Source: Ceratobasidium sp. AG-K | Taxonomy: Eukaryota > Basidiomycota > Agaricomycetes > Cantharellales > Ceratobasidiaceae | Direction: 5' to 3' | Assembly: GCA_037039685.1 (NCBI GenBank) | Contig: JAWNGF010000005.1 | Span: forward strand, 496,001-560,000 | DNA: 64,000 nt | In this document: positions 24,666-35,840 of the stretch, one piece after another | How the letters are laid out: each line of letters opens with the position of its first letter | Numbering within the stretch: position 1 is the first letter of the stretch | Program-made: the position numbers and the translations under genes | The notes under the pieces: generated by a model | Told to the model about the DNA's origin: nothing | Seen by the model: only the letters and a program-made list of their open reading frames with translations | Databases searched by the model: none

Positions 24666-24780
24666 TAACCTAACCTAACCTAACCTAACCTAACCTAACC
24701 TAACCTAACCTAACCTAACCTAACCTAACCTAACCTAACCTAACCTAACCTAACCTAACCTAACCTAACCTAACCTAACC
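24666..24780 (+). repeat. interstitial telomere-like tract, (TAACC)23
   Basis: Twenty-three perfect copies of TAACC (TTAGG on the other strand) fill 115 bp without a single mismatch. The unit is 5 bp, not the 6-bp CCCTAA/TTAGGG usual in fungi. Its orientation (C-rich strand on the plus strand) is that of a left chromosome end whose chromosome extends to the right. Shorter runs of the same motif occur at about 28476-28486 and 32409-32427, both inside the repeat island. Confidence 0.95.
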
Positions 24781-25269
24781 TGAAACTAACTAAAACTTGA
24801 GCAGCACAAACACCTTTCTTGTTGGCTGTGTTTCCCTCACTATTCTCTGCCTTGCGCTTCCAGAACAAATGCTGGTTGCATGCCTTGGATGGACTCATCA
24901 AGATCTTTGATGGGTGTTCAAGGACTGCAATCTTGTTGATTGTAGCTGTGCAGTGCAAGAAGTTATGTGGGTGGTGCATCAGTCAATGTGAGAGGGTCTA
25001 CAAGCTGACCACTCTTGCACCAGGCAAAAGAGTCTCATAAAGCATGGGGGCAATTGGGGTCTTGTGATCTCCACACACAAATGCACCCAGCAGGTTGAAT
25101 TAGTGAGTACAAGCCACCTGAAAGAGAGCTGGTCAATTCACTGGAGATGGGAATGAGGAGAGAATTTGTGGGATGGGTTAAATGTTTTGTCAGGTGTCAA
25201 GATATTTTACATTGTATTCATCTAGCTGTATTACAGATTTTGTACAAGTAGCAATGATAGTTTCATGGT
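24781..25269. other. repeat-derived DNA right of the telomere-like tract
   Basis: CpG-poor. A minus-strand open frame (24770-24979, containing INKIAVLEHPSKILMSPS) may be a degraded transposon fragment; it runs into the TAACC tract. Not assigned to a family. Confidence 0.35.
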
Positions 25270-26330
25270 AATCCACAGTTACACTGGCCCCCAGTATAGT
25301 ACCTTCAGAGACACCAAACCAGAGAGTCTATTGTAGGGTCTAGTGAATAAACTCTTTGACCCCTCACAAATTTTGGCTTCATTATGAGGGGGGGGGAGGC
25401 CTTGGCAAGCAAGGTGATTTTCAAATATTTCAACTTTATGAACTACATGTGTGCATGGGCAAACCGCTTGGGCCAGAAGGACAAAGGCTGTAGGAGAGAT
25501 ATGAGGCAAAGAGACCACCTGGTGGATTGTACAGAGGAGGGGGAGCCAAACAAGTTGGTGAGGTGGAGGGGTGTAGAGGCATTACAGTTAGCAGCCACTG
25601 TCTAGCTCCATTGTGCAGTTGACATTCCCACAGAATATGTTGGACTGTTTGAAGTTCTGCATCACTGCAGGGGCAGGACGGTTTCTTCAATGGTACAAAT
25701 TGCTTGTTGCATTCCCCAATGTGGCAATGACCCAGAATGACTTGGATCACACATCAGTGGGGTTCCCAAGGGGTGTCTGTCTTGGAGTGCTGTGAGCACA
25801 TGCTGAGTGAGGGTTCTTTTGGTAGTGTGAGTTGGAGATGTGGGACTTGGCTGAGGAGTGCCAGTGGTCTTTCCACAGTCAGGTATCTTGTCTAGCAGCT
25901 TGGGCTCAAAGCCACAAAGTCAAACAATTGAAGATAGGGATAGGTTTGAGGTTTCCTACCTCCTTGGGTAGCTGGTTGGCTTGCTCATTGCCTGGGACCT
26001 TGGCATGAGCCTTAAGCCAACGAATGGTAATTAAGTTGTCAGGGCAAGTGTGAAAGAATTGTTGGATTGCCTTGCGGAAAATGAACAAGCAGTACTGAGC
26101 AGGATGAGGTGTGAAGATTTGGATCTGGGTAACTGCTGACTGATTTTCCACAAAATTCATGATGGGGCAAGTATCTGAGTTGGTGGCAAGGGAACAGCCT
26201 TGATACCAGAAATAGAGAGCGCATAGACCTCAGGGTCATATACTGCCACCCTCAGTCCTATACCAAAGAGTCCAACAGCAATATCTTGGCCCAGCTGTTG
26301 AATTGAGAAAGCTACCCCCACTTTTCAGCA
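25270..26330 (-). mobile_element. non-LTR retrotransposon remnant (RNase H and C-terminal Cys region)
   Basis: Minus-strand fragments resemble the 3' part of the jockey-like non-LTR elements common in basidiomycetes. They show an RNase H core (VENQSAVTQIQIF, then TIRWLKAHAKVPGNEQANQL, where the usual ADxLAKE has become ANQLPKE) followed by the C-terminal zinc-knuckle-like region (GHCHIGECNKQFVP, CPCSDAELQTVQHILWECQ). Frames shift between the pieces and the reverse transcriptase is missing, so the copy is 5'-truncated and dead. CpG has almost vanished from it. Confidence 0.7.
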
Positions 26331-27218
26331 GCCATCATCTTTGCAAAGGGATTGTGCCACTGGAATTTCCCCTGAGGGTCTTCTAGTTTCCAGCTTGGGG
26401 GTCATCAGACTGGAATCAAGCTGGTAATGGTATGAAATGAGGTTAACACAGCAAATACTCAAGAGAAAACCTGCCACACAGTTCATGTTTGCAGTATCCA
26501 GCATAGATAACAACATTGTTTGAGCAGTACAGTGGAAGGCAGGTGAGATGAGTATTAGAAACCCTTGGAATGATTACATAAAACATACCTTGAGTATGAA
26601 ACTAGCTGCTAACAATCTTGGTCTCAAAGGGTATAGGTTTGAACAGATGGTTGTATCTCAAGAAAATTGGCCCAAGTGGTTTTGGCTCAGGATTACCCCA
26701 CCAACCACTCTAACACTGCACCAGTTTGATATGTACCAGTGGTGCTGTTTTATGTGATTTTTCTTTGGCTCCAGTCACAGGTTTTACCAGCCAGAAAACA
26801 GCTGGGTGCCTGGTTTGTTGGAATCCTGATATGTGCAGTTTCTGGAATCCAGAATGATCTCATGCAGGATACATGTCCTATGTATGCTTGCAGGTATCAT
26901 AAATGCCATTGCTCAAAATGTTGCTTGTTGTTCCTAGGATATCTCAAAGTTACAGACTGACCTCTACAAGCACACAAGAAGCATGACAGGGAGAGAGAGC
27001 TTGCCCAGTCAAATGATCACCAATGGTTTGTCTATAGAACATGTACAGTGTTGCAATATTGGGATGCAATTCCACGTAAGGCATGTCCAGAGTGGACCAG
27101 CTTGTGTAAGGATTTTTAGTGTATAGTCCTTGACTGGAGATGTTTTTTTTGCCATGATTTGTACATAGGAGGAGGTATGGTGTACCTCTGGTTTCAGATT
27201 TGCTTATTTAGGTAATCA
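26331..27218. other. unclassified CpG-poor repeat island DNA
   Basis: Only short ORFs without family features. No terminal repeats recognised. Confidence 0.35.
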
Positions 27219-28200
27219 TGTGATAAGGGGGAGACTGGTTGGGAACTGGTCTCAGGGTCCATAGTGAGATCCAACATATGTCTGATTCAAGTATCACAGG
27301 GTCATTTGAGCAGGGGTGTGCTACTGGGTGTGGTAGGGCATAATCTGAGGCTTGCCAGCAGGAAATAGACTGATTGAATGACATGAGCTAGACCAGTTGG
27401 TAACTGGTCTCAGGGTCCTCAGGGTCCACAGTGAGCTCCGACATATATGTCTAATTCAAGCATTCCTGGGTCATTGAAGCTGGGGTTTGCTACTGGGGAT
27501 GTTTTGAAGCATGATCTCAGGATTTGCAGCCAGAACTGAGATGGTTGCAGCACATGAGTTAGACCAGTTGGGAACTGGTCTCAGGGTCCACAGTGAGCAT
27601 AAACCAGTGTGTATTTTGCGCATTTATTGGTCATTTGAGTTGGGGTTTGTTACTGGGGGTGTTATAGGGTGTAATCCAAGGCAATCTGGCAGGATATGGA
27701 CTGATTGTCAAACATGAGCTTGACCAGTTGGCAACCGGTCTCAGGGTCCTCAGGGTCCACAGTGAGCTCCAACATATGTCTAATTCAAGCATTCCTGGGT
27801 CATTGAAGCTGGGGTTTGCTATTGGGGATGTTTTGAGGCATGATCTCAGGATTTGCAGCCAGAACTGAGATGGTTGCAGCACATGAGTTAGACCAGTTGG
27901 GAACTGGTCTCAGGGTCCACAGTGAGCATAAACCAGTGTGTATTTTGCGCATTTATTGGTCATTTGAGTTGGGGTTTGTTACTGGGGGTGTTATAGGGTG
28001 TAATCCAAGGCCATCTGGCAGGAAATAGACTGGTTGAAGAACATGAGCTGGACCAGTTGGCAACTGGTCACAGGGTCCTCAGGGTCCACAGTGAGCTCCT
28101 ACATATGTTTAACTCAAGCACCCCTGGGTCATTTGTGCTGGAGTTTGTTACTGGGGGTGTGTTTCAGCATCATTTGATGCTGTCCAGCTGGAGGTAGACT
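27219..28200 (+). repeat. satellite array, about 165-bp monomers with 329-bp higher-order period
   Basis: Six monomers can be aligned, anchored on a palindrome (consensus GACCAGTTGGCAACTGGTC) beginning at about 27231 (diverged), 27391, 27562, 27722, 27891 and 28051. Spacings alternate at 171, 160, 169 and 160 bp. Two monomer types alternate, so 27511-27717 and 27840-28028 are nearly identical at an offset of 329 bp. Each monomer continues with CTCAGGGTCC, a conserved TTTG(T/C)TACTGGGG stretch and a variable tail. The array carries no protein-coding function that I can see. Confidence 0.9.
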
Positions 28201-29619
28201 GATGTAATTTACTATTGTCAGAACACAGGAAACATGTCACAAGATGTATATGGCTGTACAGGTGTTTGAAAATTAAGATGGGTAATTTCATTATTTGCTA
28301 TCACCCTAGTGGACAGTGACCAAGGCACTTTTTTTAACTCAACCTGCATCTTCTTTTACACAAAGGACATGATGCTGGGATGTACAGGATGAAGTTTCAG
28401 CACCATAGCATCTGTTTCCAGTGTGCTGTGATCTTCACTTTGTTTTTGGAGTGGATGATTTTCACCTATAACCCCTAACCTAAACTAATAAAGAGTGGAT
28501 GATTTTCACCTATAACCGTTATTGTTTTATTGTTTTATTGTTTTATGTTTGAATGGTGGTTGCACTGTATTTTGTCTCACGCGTTAGCACTTATTGCACG
28601 TGTGGCCCCGGAGACCACAACCTTTTCATTAATGGCCCTCAGCAGACCAGGCGGGACTGTACTCTCGCTTTGGCTCTGCATGGGTCAGCCGCGGTACAAT
28701 TTGTCCAGAGGCGGCAAATGGCGCGCCAGCAATGCTGCGGCCCACTTGTCCAGCCCATGATTGCATGTGTCCCAGAGCTAGGTCTTGACCATGTGACGTG
28801 GGTTCCGCGGGATCATTAATGCAGTCTGGACTGCCACCACTTGCTTCCATTGCTTACAAGCCATGACTAAGCCAACCACTGATCCATACAAGATGCAAAC
28901 ACTCACACGTTGCCAGCAAGTCACAAGAGCACGTGTCCAGTGGTAAGCTTATGCCGCCTGTCGCCGCATCTCATGCTGTCCAACTCCTCCAGTCTGCTCA
29001 CCCACGCATTATCTCACTGTAACCCCAGCCCCTGCCTGATCTTGTCAGACGCCGTTTGACTCCGCTCACCCCCACCCAGTCTCCCCACTACTCAATTGCA
29101 CAATGTCCAACCTGTCCTTCATCTGGCTGTACTCCCCGCTTCCATTGTTCCATTTTTTCCTCTCATGTGAGTACTTTGACTTTCTCACGCCAATTGGTTT
29201 TGGTGCTTGCGCTGACTTGGCGGGCAGTCATGCCGCATGACTCTCTTTTTCATGGTTCCCTGCATCTTCCCCCTTGCCTCCTACCTTGGTTTCCCTCAGG
29301 GCTTGATCCCCAATTCCCCACCCCCACACGACCTGAACCCCCTGACCAGCAACTCGTCTGCCCTGTTGACGTTGTACACCACTGATACCTCTCTTGCAAG
29401 CTTGGTTTCCCGTGGCATCTGGATGTCTGACTCGGCCTCTGCAATCAGCACCCACTTGACACTTACGGAGCTACCCCCTATTGCAGCTGCCATTGTCCTC
29501 CCCGTTGCCATTGTATGCCTCTGCTCCCTCTGCTGCGAGCTCAGTTTCTCTTGGCGGCTGGACAACCAACTGGGTTCCTGCAAATGGCACAAACTCGGCG
29601 TTTACCAAGCTACCCCCGT
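28201..29619. other. unclassified repeat island DNA with a 25-bp direct repeat
   Basis: A 25-bp sequence starting GAGTGGATGATTTTCACC occurs at 28449-28473 and again at 28493-28517, enclosing a short TAACC-like run. A (TTATTGTTT)n microsatellite follows. From about 28560 CpG is locally higher. No gene assigned. Confidence 0.45.
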
Positions 29620-30068
29620 CCTCACTGCTGCTGTCCTCTGCCAATGGGGGGTCTGTATCAACTTCCAACTCGCTCTCCCTTGGTCAGTCTATAGCCAACC
29701 CTGTCCACTCATCCTCTCTTGAGTTGGTCACAGCATTGACCTTGCTCCAGAGTTTGTCCTCCCTTGGCACTTGGCTCTCAGACCATCCCAGGTCTTCTCA
29801 TGTCTCATTCCCAGGCCCAAGCTCAGCCTCCGACTCCCCATCCCCTTCTGCTTTGCCCCGCTCATGGATTTCAAGCTCAGTCATTGGCAAGGACTTTGCC
29901 CACATGCAGGCAATCTGGCCTGATCTCTCAGCTGCACTCTCTGATGAAGGTCAACGCCACACCTACACCATTGCTGACCTTTTCACTTGCCGCGGGTTAA
30001 TCTGCATCTTTCACTTGACACCAAGTGGAACACACTGCTGGCTGATCACATGGAGCACATGCTTGTGA
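29481..30068 (+). CDS. unrecognised repeat-derived ORF (unit 1 of the tandem duplication)
   Basis: A 195-codon open frame, Ser/Leu-rich at first, ending in a better-structured block: SWISSSVIGKDFAHMQAIWP, then DLSAALSDEGQRHTYTIADL. Unit 2 keeps the same block (WILSSVIGKDFAHAWEIWPN) at about 30915-31142 in its own open frame, with LNAKWNDLLVDHVEHVNVIQ. Conservation of the frame in both copies suggests it was once coding, probably part of a transposon gene or a repeated host gene. No family is recognised. Confidence 0.35.
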   Translation: MQLPLSSPLPLYASAPSAASSVSLGGWTTNWVPANGTNSAFTKLPPSSLLLSSANGGSVSTSNSLSLGQSIANPVHSSSLELVTALTLLQSLSSLGTWLSDHPRSSHVSFPGPSSASDSPSPSALPRSWISSSVIGKDFAHMQAIWPDLSAALSDEGQRHTYTIADLFTCRGLICIFHLTPSGTHCWLITWSTCL

Positions 30069-31730
30069 TTCAATTGTAAGTTACTTCTATTCACGCAATA
30101 CTTGGTGACTAACTATTGAGCAGTTTGTTTGAGTGATCAATGGCCTTGCAACCTGTATGTATGCCTGTCAATATGTATAAAAATTGTACATTGGTTACAT
30201 TAGTTACATTTTGAACAATTTGATTCCGTTTCAGACTTTCAAAGTAGCTACGCACCTTCATTAGCCCTGTCAAAGTGAGCACAATTGTTTGTGTGCACAG
30301 CAGGCTCGCAATATTCACCGCAAGATTGGTCAAACCAAGTACAAAGGCTCAGCAAACTTCACTCTTGGCTGTCAACTACCATCTGGCCAAGCCCAGACTC
30401 CTGCCTCACAGGCTACAACTGCATGCACATGGGCACACCCATATGACAATTCAGGCCCTGCACAGTTGTATGTGGTTTGAGGCCATGAATGCCTGCGCTC
30501 ACCCTTATTCCATTGGCTGCTGCATCCCTGTTGAGTCATATGCCGTATGGGTCTCCAAATTGATCCAGCATTCTAGACCAGCTGACATCATGTGATGCAC
30601 CTCACCTTATGATGTCCAAGGATTGATGGTCTCTGTCCAACAATCCTAGCGCATCCTACGTGAGCCTATAACCTTAACCTGTCCTTGCTCTGGCTGTCTT
30701 CAGCCAGCAATGCATCTCTATTGACTGCTGACTCGGTCTCCCTCAGTGAGTCTGTAGCCAACCCTGTCTGCTAGTCCTTGCTTGAGTTGGTTGCTGGATT
30801 GACCTCATCCTGAAGTTCACCCTCCCTCAGCGCTTGGATCTTGGACCGCTCTAGGTCTATCTGTCACTTGTTCTTGGGCTTGAACTTGGACTTGGAACCT
30901 CCTTCCCCACCGCTTTGCCTTGCTCGTGGATTTTGAGCTCAGTCATTGGCAAAGACTTTGCCCATGCATGGGAGATCTGGCCCAATCTCTCTGCCACCCT
31001 CTCCAATGAAGGGCGCTGTCATGCCAATGCCATTGCTGACCTGTTCACTCACCACAAGTGTATTCCCCATCTGTCACTCAATGCCAAGTGGAATGACTTA
31101 CTTGTAGATCACGTTGAGCATGTGAATGTGATTCAATGGTAAGTGACTTGTATTTACATGATACTTGGTAGCTAATTATTGTGTAGTGTGTTTGAGTGAT
31201 CCAGGGCTCCATGGCCTTCATGTATGCATGTAGACATATGACACCTTTGTACTATAAAAACAATTGGATTACTTTGCAGACCCCCAAAGTAGCCACACCT
31301 CATTATTAGCCACGTTATTAGCCCCATTGAGGTGCACACAATTGTTTGTGTGTACTGCAGGCTTGCAATATCCACAGCAAAATCACTCAAACCTAGTATG
31401 CTTTGCTCTTGGCTGTTGTTAACCATCAGCTGGTCAAGCCTGGACTGCTGCCTTACTTGCTATGAGTCCAGGCACATTGGCATATACTGGTCTGAAGACT
31501 CAGGCTCTGCACAGTCATACATGGTTTGAGGCTATGCGTTCATGCGCTCACCCTTATTCCATTGGCTGCTGCATCCCTGTTGAGTCATACATTGTATGGG
31601 TTGCCACATTGGTCCACCACTCTAGACCAGCTGACATCACGTGATGCACCTCACCTTGGAATGTCCAAGGATTGATGGTCTCTGTCCAATGATCCTAGCT
31701 CATCCTATGTGAGCCTATAACGTTAACTTC
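29620..31730 (+). repeat. tandem duplication of a unit of about 1.05 kb
   Basis: Unit 1 (about 29620-30680) and unit 2 (about 30681-31730) align over their length at an offset of 1040-1062 bp. Matching landmarks are CATTGGCAA(G/A)GACTTTGCCC at 29882 and 30944, and TTATTCCATTGGCTGCTGCA at about 30511 and 31551. Both units carry a related plus-strand peptide block with the motif SSVIGKDFAH, and both end with GTGAGCCTATAAC. They have diverged clearly, so the duplication is not recent. Confidence 0.8.
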
Positions 31731-31789
31731 AGGTTTACTGTCAGCTCTGTTGTGTTGTAAGCGTTAGTCATCTGGTATGACAAAGCATT

Positions 31790-32400
31790 AGCTAAAAATT
31801 ACTAAGTGATCACATGACTCTTAAGCGCCAGCGCTTAAGGACGTCTTAGTAAGGCTTGGCACAGGCAAAGGGTTGCAGACCCTTACTTGGCTGGCTCAAC
31901 TTCTCCAAGGCCCAGAACTCCTCGGCTTGGATCCTGCACTTGTTGGCAGTTGATCTCTGGGGTTGAGGCCTTAAGCATCCTGTTACAGACCAGGCTGGCG
32001 TTGCTGTGTTTATCTGCTGCCCCTTGGGCTGGATTTACGCAGGTGCCGGTTGTCAGGTGTCCTGTGAGGTGGAACAATTAGGCACACGTGGGCTTGCTTT
32101 GGCTGACATGTGTAGCTGCAGAGTAACGTGGCCGGCTTGGCAAGGGTTCTGTACTTTGTTCCTTGCCAAGTGGCGTGGTCTTGGCTGTTGACACATGTCA
32201 ACTTTGGCCACCGAGATCTACTTGTCACACTATCATTTGCTAATAGGTTATCTTGCTATTGCTTGGCGCTTGGCAGCCAAGTAGGGTCCTCTTGGCACCC
32301 TGGCAGATAAATACCAAGGGATGAGCACTGATGAGGTGTCATACCAAAAAGGCCTCATGCACATTGTGTGAGGGTTTTTTGCTTTTTCATCCCACTTCGC
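31790..32400. other. possible solo LTR or non-autonomous element with a terminal palindrome
   Basis: Begins near a perfect 20-bp palindrome, CTTAAGCGCCAGCGCTTAAG, at 31820-31839 and ends beside a TAACC-like run at 32409. It contains an A/T-rich TATA-like stretch (GATAAATACC at about 32306). There is no coding capacity. It has the size and layout of an LTR, but no partner copy lies in the window. Confidence 0.3.
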
Positions 32401-32428
32401 TCCATCCATTCCTAACCTAACCTAACTA

Positions 32429-32832
32429 AGAAGAATTGCCTATGTGATGCTACCCAACTCCCCAAGCAGCTGGTTGCCTGCAAGCAAGTGTCCAGCCAAG
32501 AGCAATGGGAAGGGGTGGTGAAAGGGATCTTCCCAACCAAAGAGGAACAAGCTGTCCTGAAGTCCAAGGGGTTGCAAGCATGGAAGCAATCACCTTTCTG
32601 GATAAGATGGGAACATTTATTTGCCATTCCAAGCCAGACAAAAGCTGACAGGTGGAAGATTGTTGAGTTTGCTAGAAGGAAGATGAGGGAAGAGGCACAG
32701 TGGTTGCCACTTGGGGCTGCTGATAGAATGTGGACAGATAAAGGACCCAGAGGCTTGACAGTCTTTGGGCAAGCCATGGCAGGCAAGCTTGGGATGGTTG
32801 TGGTGTGCAACCCCAAGTTCACAATGACATGA
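32429..32832 (+). pseudogene. unidentified open frame directly after a TAACC-like run
   Basis: An uninterrupted plus-strand frame of about 134 codons (first ATG at 32488). It is rich in Trp, Lys and Glu (SSQEQWEGVVKGIFPTKEEQ; ADRWKIVEFARRKMREEAQW), protein-like in composition and ends at a stop at 32830-32832. It begins only a few bases after the run ending at 32427, and no promoter or upstream exon is obvious. It is probably a 5'-truncated fragment of a larger gene, perhaps from a transposon. No family recognised. Confidence 0.4.
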
Positions 32833-32849
32833 AGAAGCCAGGGGGACAT

Positions 32850-35835
32850 TGATCATTTGCATTTTGGCCAAGTGTTTGCAGCTGTGTATTCTTTTCTGAG
32901 CTGGTTTTTGTCATTTTCCTGTAGTGTGTGGCCCATAATCAAGTATGATGATTGTATCTAGTATAAAAACAGTGGGCTGCTCTTTCAGCATTATTTTTGG
33001 AAGACCCTGCAGCAAACTGGTCTACAAAAGGATGAGTGTTTGGGCAAATCTGCTTGGGCATGCAAGGTTCATACAGTGTATGACCACTGTACTGTAAGTG
33101 GGGTGGCACATTCTAGGAGTTAAATGACTGGGGTGAAGAGGTGTGCCCAGGTGCATGTGTTGAGCCCAGCAGGCACAAATACAAGCTGCTGACCAAAGCC
33201 TACTACATGCAACCACAGGCAGAACTGACTCTGCATCCATCCTGGGTCATACAACATCTGACTCATGTGGGTGCAAGAGTAGCAGTTAGGGTATGTTGAC
33301 TGCCCACAACCACCCAAAGCACAGGCATGTCTCTGAGGCTTGAGAAGTCAAGTCCACCAAGATGAGGACCATTTGATAGCATTCTCTGACATTCTGGATA
33401 TGTGGTTGTTTTGGTGACTGGTAATTGTGGAATACAAATGTTCACTATGTATGTTGATAACAATGCATCAGGATGTCTTGTACTACTTCCTCAAGTAACT
33501 GGAATATCAGCAAAAACCTGTCAAGAAATACTGTGACAGGATGCAATAAAACACCCCTCCTAAATTTCAGTGAGTGAGTGAGCTACCAGGTGATATGCTG
33601 GGTTACACATATAAAGTTTGCATGTTAGGTTTACCTGGGTATTCCTGGCCAAGCTTAGCACATTATTTTTTAGATGTTTGGGCCATGTAAATCTCAATCA
33701 ATTTGGTTAGATGGTAGATAATAGCTGTGTTTTATGTTTAGTCCTTGTTGCCCTTATAGACATTTTCTGGTGGGTGGAAGGTGGTCTGGAACAAGCCATA
33801 GATACAATTGATGATGCAGCACTTGCCTGATGCCTTGGTTACAATTGTCTGCACCCAACCACCCACCTTTTTGATCACTGAAACCTTGAGGATAATAGAA
33901 TGTCCAAACTGTGTGAACAAGGCCATTGTGAAAAGAAACCCACCTATATTTCAGTGGGTCATGCAGATAAGCTGGGAAAGTAATGGGTGATACAGTCCAA
34001 GTGAAGACTTGAGGGTTATGTGTTCACTTTTTGGTGAATTTGTACTTATGTATTTACCTGTAGCATATGATACCCCCAGGGCAAGCTGACTAGCCAAGGT
34101 AAATGAATCTGTTGTGTCAGTTAATCCAAGTTGTCTCATATTTGACATGTACTAGCCCTGCTTGCAACATTCCAGTCATCATCTAAGGTGGTACAACACC
34201 ATAGTAACCTATTTGTTCTGTCAAAACAACCACCAGCATAATAAATAGTCTTGCAGAAGGGGGATAGATTTTGGGTCGGAGGTGAACAATAGTGAGAATT
34301 AGTCCTATTAAGGCTGAGTAATAAAGATACAAATCTCAGGGAGGTTTTGTACTGCATGTGCACAGCAAGTGGTACTCACAACATTAACTACACTACTACT
34401 TGTTGCAGTTGTTGTTTGACCTCATCCAAACTCATTTGGCAGGTGTTGTTACTTGGGTCAATAATACACCATTCTCCCAATTCCACAACACCATTGGTTG
34501 TTGCCTTTCCAATGATGCTCTCCATGTTTCTTGATGTCCAGGATAATCAAACATCCCATATGTTGGTACAAGACCATTGACACTCTAGCATCACCAATTG
34601 TTCCTTTAGCCTTGGTAATCTGTGGTAGTATGTGCAGTTGGGGCTTGAGGATGTTGAAATCCCACCTCTCTGGCAGCATCAGTGCAAGGGAATATTGAGG
34701 CAACTGGAAGCAGCCTCCAACACTACTTCAATGGGTGTATTTTGGTAGTTTTGTTCTTGTCCTTAGTATGACTATAGTGCTACAATGCTAGATTGACTTG
34801 ATGAGTGATATATTGACACTTACTCAAACAAACAATGCATCATGTAGACTGTCACATGACCTAGGATCACAGGCCAAGACACAACAGATACAGTCAAAGC
34901 CTTGGATGGGTAGATTTCCCCTACACTCACATCTCTCAGGAATCAACTTTAGCCACTTGTTGAAAGTTTGGTTGGGATTGCTGCCACTGGTGCAAAAGTA
35001 CTAAGCATGGGGTCAGCAGATGTTGGTCTGCAAGAGGAATTGTTTTCAGCAAGGGAAATGCATGATTCTTGTGGGATCTGGGACAACAATGGGCAACATT
35101 GACACACTATGCAGGTTGAGTACTCACACTTGGGATAAATGCACTCCATACAACTCATATTCACAGGGTTGTTGTCTTTGCCAAACAAAAGAGCTTTGTG
35201 AATAGGCTTAAACTTGCACAATACTGCCAATTGACGCAAGCTAGGGGGGCTGCTTCCATTGAAGGATCATCATTATGAGTTTCTGGGATAGTCGGGGGTT
35301 GTTTGGGATAGTATTGGTGGGGGGATCTGCACATGACATTGGATGGGAGAGCTGCTTGAGGTGTCCAGCTCAAGTTCTAGCAGAGACTACTTTGTACAGT
35401 GGGATTTTGGACAATTACAGCGAACTATGTTGCAGAATCACAATGTTGTTCCAGTGAACATAAGAGTTGATCAAGGGTTTCCACCAGGTGGAATGGGGTA
35501 GACTTTTTAAGACCAATAGCTTCCATATTAGTGTCCAATTATCCACATCCTGAGGTAGGTTTTCCTGTTGAGTGTTTATGTCAATGCCAGTGTTGACAGC
35601 AATGTCCCAGGGATTTTGAAGACTCCAGTCAACTATTAGATGGGTCTTGAAGATGTGGAGCAAACCACTCTGACCAGATCCCTCCAGCCGATGTCCAACA
35701 GCTTTCAGATTGGTGCCTGAGATGTGGAGAAAGAACCCTTGAAACTGCAAAGCTGCAATACTGATCTGTGATCTTCATGGCAGTCTCCAAGAGTGGAGTT
35801 CCAGTTAGGATTGCCAAACTATGTTCTCAACCAGC
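32850..35835. other. gene-free CpG desert
   Basis: About 3 kb with only short random ORFs. No CpG dinucleotide was seen from about 32,400 to 34,275. The sequence is likely an old transposon eroded by C-to-T change, with no terminal structure left that I could find. Confidence 0.55.
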
Positions 35836-35840
35836 CTGAA

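Noticed and set aside
27219..28200. CRISPR array
   Set aside because: The period is about 165 bp with alternating monomers and no spacers; it is a eukaryotic satellite.
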